NCBI GenBank assembly: GCA_017460625.1
Contig: JAFUAT010000007.1
Coordinates: forward strand, 1-58,628
Direction of reading: 5' to 3'
DNA length: 58,628 bases
From: Candidatus Saccharimonadota bacterium
Lineage (GTDB): Bacteria > Patescibacteriota > Saccharimonadia > Saccharimonadales > Saccharimonadaceae
Part shown: positions 57,339 through 58,628 of the stretch, piece by piece
Layout: each line of letters begins with the position of its first letter
Position numbering within the stretch: the first letter of the stretch is position 1
Translations under genes and position numbers: made by a program
The notes under the pieces: generated by a model
Databases searched by the model: none
What the model saw: only the letters and a program-made list of their open reading frames with translations
Told to the model about the DNA's origin: nothing

Positions 57339-58628
57339 ATGGTGTCTGCTATTATTTTGTTTTTGTTTTTCTCATACCTTTCTTTCCCTATCGTCCTAGG
57401 CTTGAACAACGTGGACGGTGCCGCTCAAACTTCTGTGACCACTCTTACCATGAACACAGACCACGAAAACGCAAGTCTAAGTCTTCTCACTGCCAGTACG
57501 AATGGTACCTTCGCTAGTGGCTCTGTAGACGAATCTGCACAATTCACTGTGCAGACGAACAACGCTACCGGCTACACCTTAACAATAAAAGGCACAGATG
57601 ATACCGGCAACCTAGTAAATAGCGACGCTGGTGCCGCCCTTGAGTCTATTGCTACAACTAGTGGTATAGACGAGACAACGTTCAATACGACTGCCTACAA
57701 TGGTAAATGGGGCTTTAAACCAAGCAAAATAAACTCTGTAGCAAACACCACAAAGTTCTATCAAGCACCTACTGCTACAGAACCTACAGTTCTAGACGTT
57801 ACATCAAACGCGAATAATACAGCAAACAGCTACACCATTGGTCTGGGCGCAAGAGCAGATTATACCAGCCCTGCAGGCGCCTATTCTAACACTTTCGTCT
57901 TAACTGCTGTAGGCAATCCAATCAGCTATTCAATTCATTATCTAGATGGCACTGGTGATACTAGTGTATCTAATATGCCAAGTACCCAATCCAGCACCAT
58001 AGATTCCACTTCTGCTATTATTAGTCCTAACAAAACTCCAGAAAGAACTGGTTATACCTTCTCCAAATGGTGCCTTGGTTCAGTTAATACTAGCGATGTA
58101 AGCAGCACAGACCATACTACCGGCACCGTCTGTAATGGTACAGAATATGCTAACGGTAGCAGTATATCATTTATTGATCAAACCTCCACCACTAACAGCG
58201 TAAATCTACATGCCTTGTGGGTTCCAAAGACTTATGATGTCACTATTAGAACCAGTACTGGTATTAGTAGTGTTACCCTAAATGGTACAAACTGTACATC
58301 TAGTACAGGATGCACTGTTTCCAACCTTGTCTACAAAAACAGTTATAGCCTTGCCGCATCAACAAACTCAGGCTACAGCTTTAGTGGTTGGACTAGTAGC
58401 ACTGGCATCGGCAGTATTGCAAATAGCGGTAGTAGCAATACAACCTACACAGTAGGCGATGGCACAACTACACTTACTGCTTCGGCTGCGAATGGTACCT
58501 ATACTATTGATCTTAACAACTACAACGCCACTTCTTCTGGCTCCACATCTGCAACGGTAACTTATAACTCTAGCAGTCTCACCAGCATCACCAATCCAAG
58601 CAGACAATATAGTGTATCTGGTTTCTCT
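57339..58628 (+). CDS. Secreted surface protein with InlB-type repeat (3' end outside window)
   Basis: An open frame of at least 430 codons continues past the window end. A hydrophobic signal segment (MVSAIILFLFFSYLSFP, first 30 residues) is followed by Thr/Ser/Asn-rich beta sequence. A Listeria-Bacteroides (InlB B-type) repeat ends in ERTGYTFSKW...HALW (about 230-305), and a further beta module contains YSFSGWTSSTG. Such proteins are adhesins or cell-surface stalks. The start is uncertain: the frame is open back to 57180, and the TTG at 57243 would add a basic n-region before the signal helix; no clear SD is seen at either. It may mediate contact with the host bacterium, by inference. Confidence 0.7.
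   Translation, partial: MVSAIILFLFFSYLSFPIVLGLNNVDGAAQTSVTTLTMNTDHENASLSLLTASTNGTFASGSVDESAQFTVQTNNATGYTLTIKGTDDTGNLVNSDAGAALESIATTSGIDETTFNTTAYNGKWGFKPSKINSVANTTKFYQAPTATEPTVLDVTSNANNTANSYTIGLGARADYTSPAGAYSNTFVLTAVGNPISYSIHYLDGTGDTSVSNMPSTQSSTIDSTSAIISPNKTPERTGYTFSKWCLGSVNTSDVSSTDHTTGTVCNGTEYANGSSISFIDQTSTTNSVNLHALWVPKTYDVTIRTSTGISSVTLNGTNCTSSTGCTVSNLVYKNSYSLAASTNSGYSFSGWTSSTGIGSIANSGSSNTTYTVGDGTTTLTASAANGTYTIDLNNYNATSSGSTSATVTYNSSSLTSITNPSRQYSVSGFS

Noticed and set aside
1-58628. CRISPR arrays or recoded UGA (Gracilibacteria-type code)
   Set aside because: No regularly spaced repeats were seen, and TGA acts as a normal stop, for example in mraY (45660-45662) and murG (48063-48065).

Overview
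The window looks like one chromosomal stretch of a member of Candidatus Saccharibacteria (TM7; Patescibacteria/CPR). The evidence is the divergent 16S rRNA 3' end, a low-GC genome with very short spacers, standard use of TGA as a stop, a reduced set of cell-wall and translation genes, DUF5663-type small proteins, and a VirD4-like ATPase with a sigma4/HARE-HTH neighbour. This placement is inference; no database was searched. A recurrent start architecture runs through the window: TATAAT, exactly six bases, then ATG. At least 15 genes on both strands have it, which implies leaderless mRNAs, while genes inside operons use Shine-Dalgarno (SD) sequences.

Layout. 1-320: 3' end of 16S rRNA closed by a terminator, with no 23S rRNA following. 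357-5110: MazG-like pyrophosphohydrolase, TrmH/SpoU methyltransferase, small membrane proteins, a protein with homing-endonuclease-associated repeats, a candidate 155-nt non-coding RNA carrying 23 nt complementary to the adjacent tRNA-Ile, tRNA-Ile and tRNA-Ala, and a D,D-carboxypeptidase. 5300-19900: KGG protein, HExxH metallopeptidase, ROK kinase, ribosomal protein S1, a 960-aa protein of unknown function, acyl-CoA ligase, glycosyltransferase, NatAB-type ABC exporter, small-multidrug-export protein, AlkD-like protein and several unknowns. 19990-20457: a decayed RelB/ParE-type toxin-antitoxin pair.

20458-29067 is the most interesting part: an undescribed integrative element of about 8.6 kb inserted at the 3' end of tRNA-Asn. 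It encodes a RelB-YafQ toxin-antitoxin pair, an HTH protein, several unknown and membrane proteins, a SpoVG-family protein, a filamentous-phage-type (gene II/X, CRI) replication initiator and a large serine recombinase. The last 14 codons of the recombinase gene are borrowed from the tRNA gene. A 400-bp non-coding centre holds iteron-like repeats and a strongly structured, pseudoknot-capable sequence that could be a single-strand origin, a riboregulator or both. No capsid, Zot, terminase or relaxase gene is recognisable.

29350-40600: infB (IF-2) with a hairpin leader, a frameshifted polytopic membrane protein, the canonical priA-def-fmt block, a long palindromic repeat, a winged-helix protein with recJ, a CYTH-like protein and a DUF4868/KwaB-like protein. 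40600-48700: a reduced division/cell-wall cluster (rsmH, 24-aa ORF, ftsL-like, ftsI, mraY, ftsW, murG, ftsQ-like) preceded by DnaA-box-like sites and a possible structured RNA. 49300-57066: VirD4/TraG-like ATPase, sigma4/HARE-HTH regulator, a Tim44-like/DUF3137-like membrane protein and topoisomerase I. The window ends inside a surface protein with an InlB-type repeat.

The housekeeping genes fit a small host-dependent bacterium that builds its own peptidoglycan but salvages lipids. The element is the accessory region, and its coding sequences use CpG-containing codons (CCG, ACG, GCG) more often by eye than the flanking genes do.
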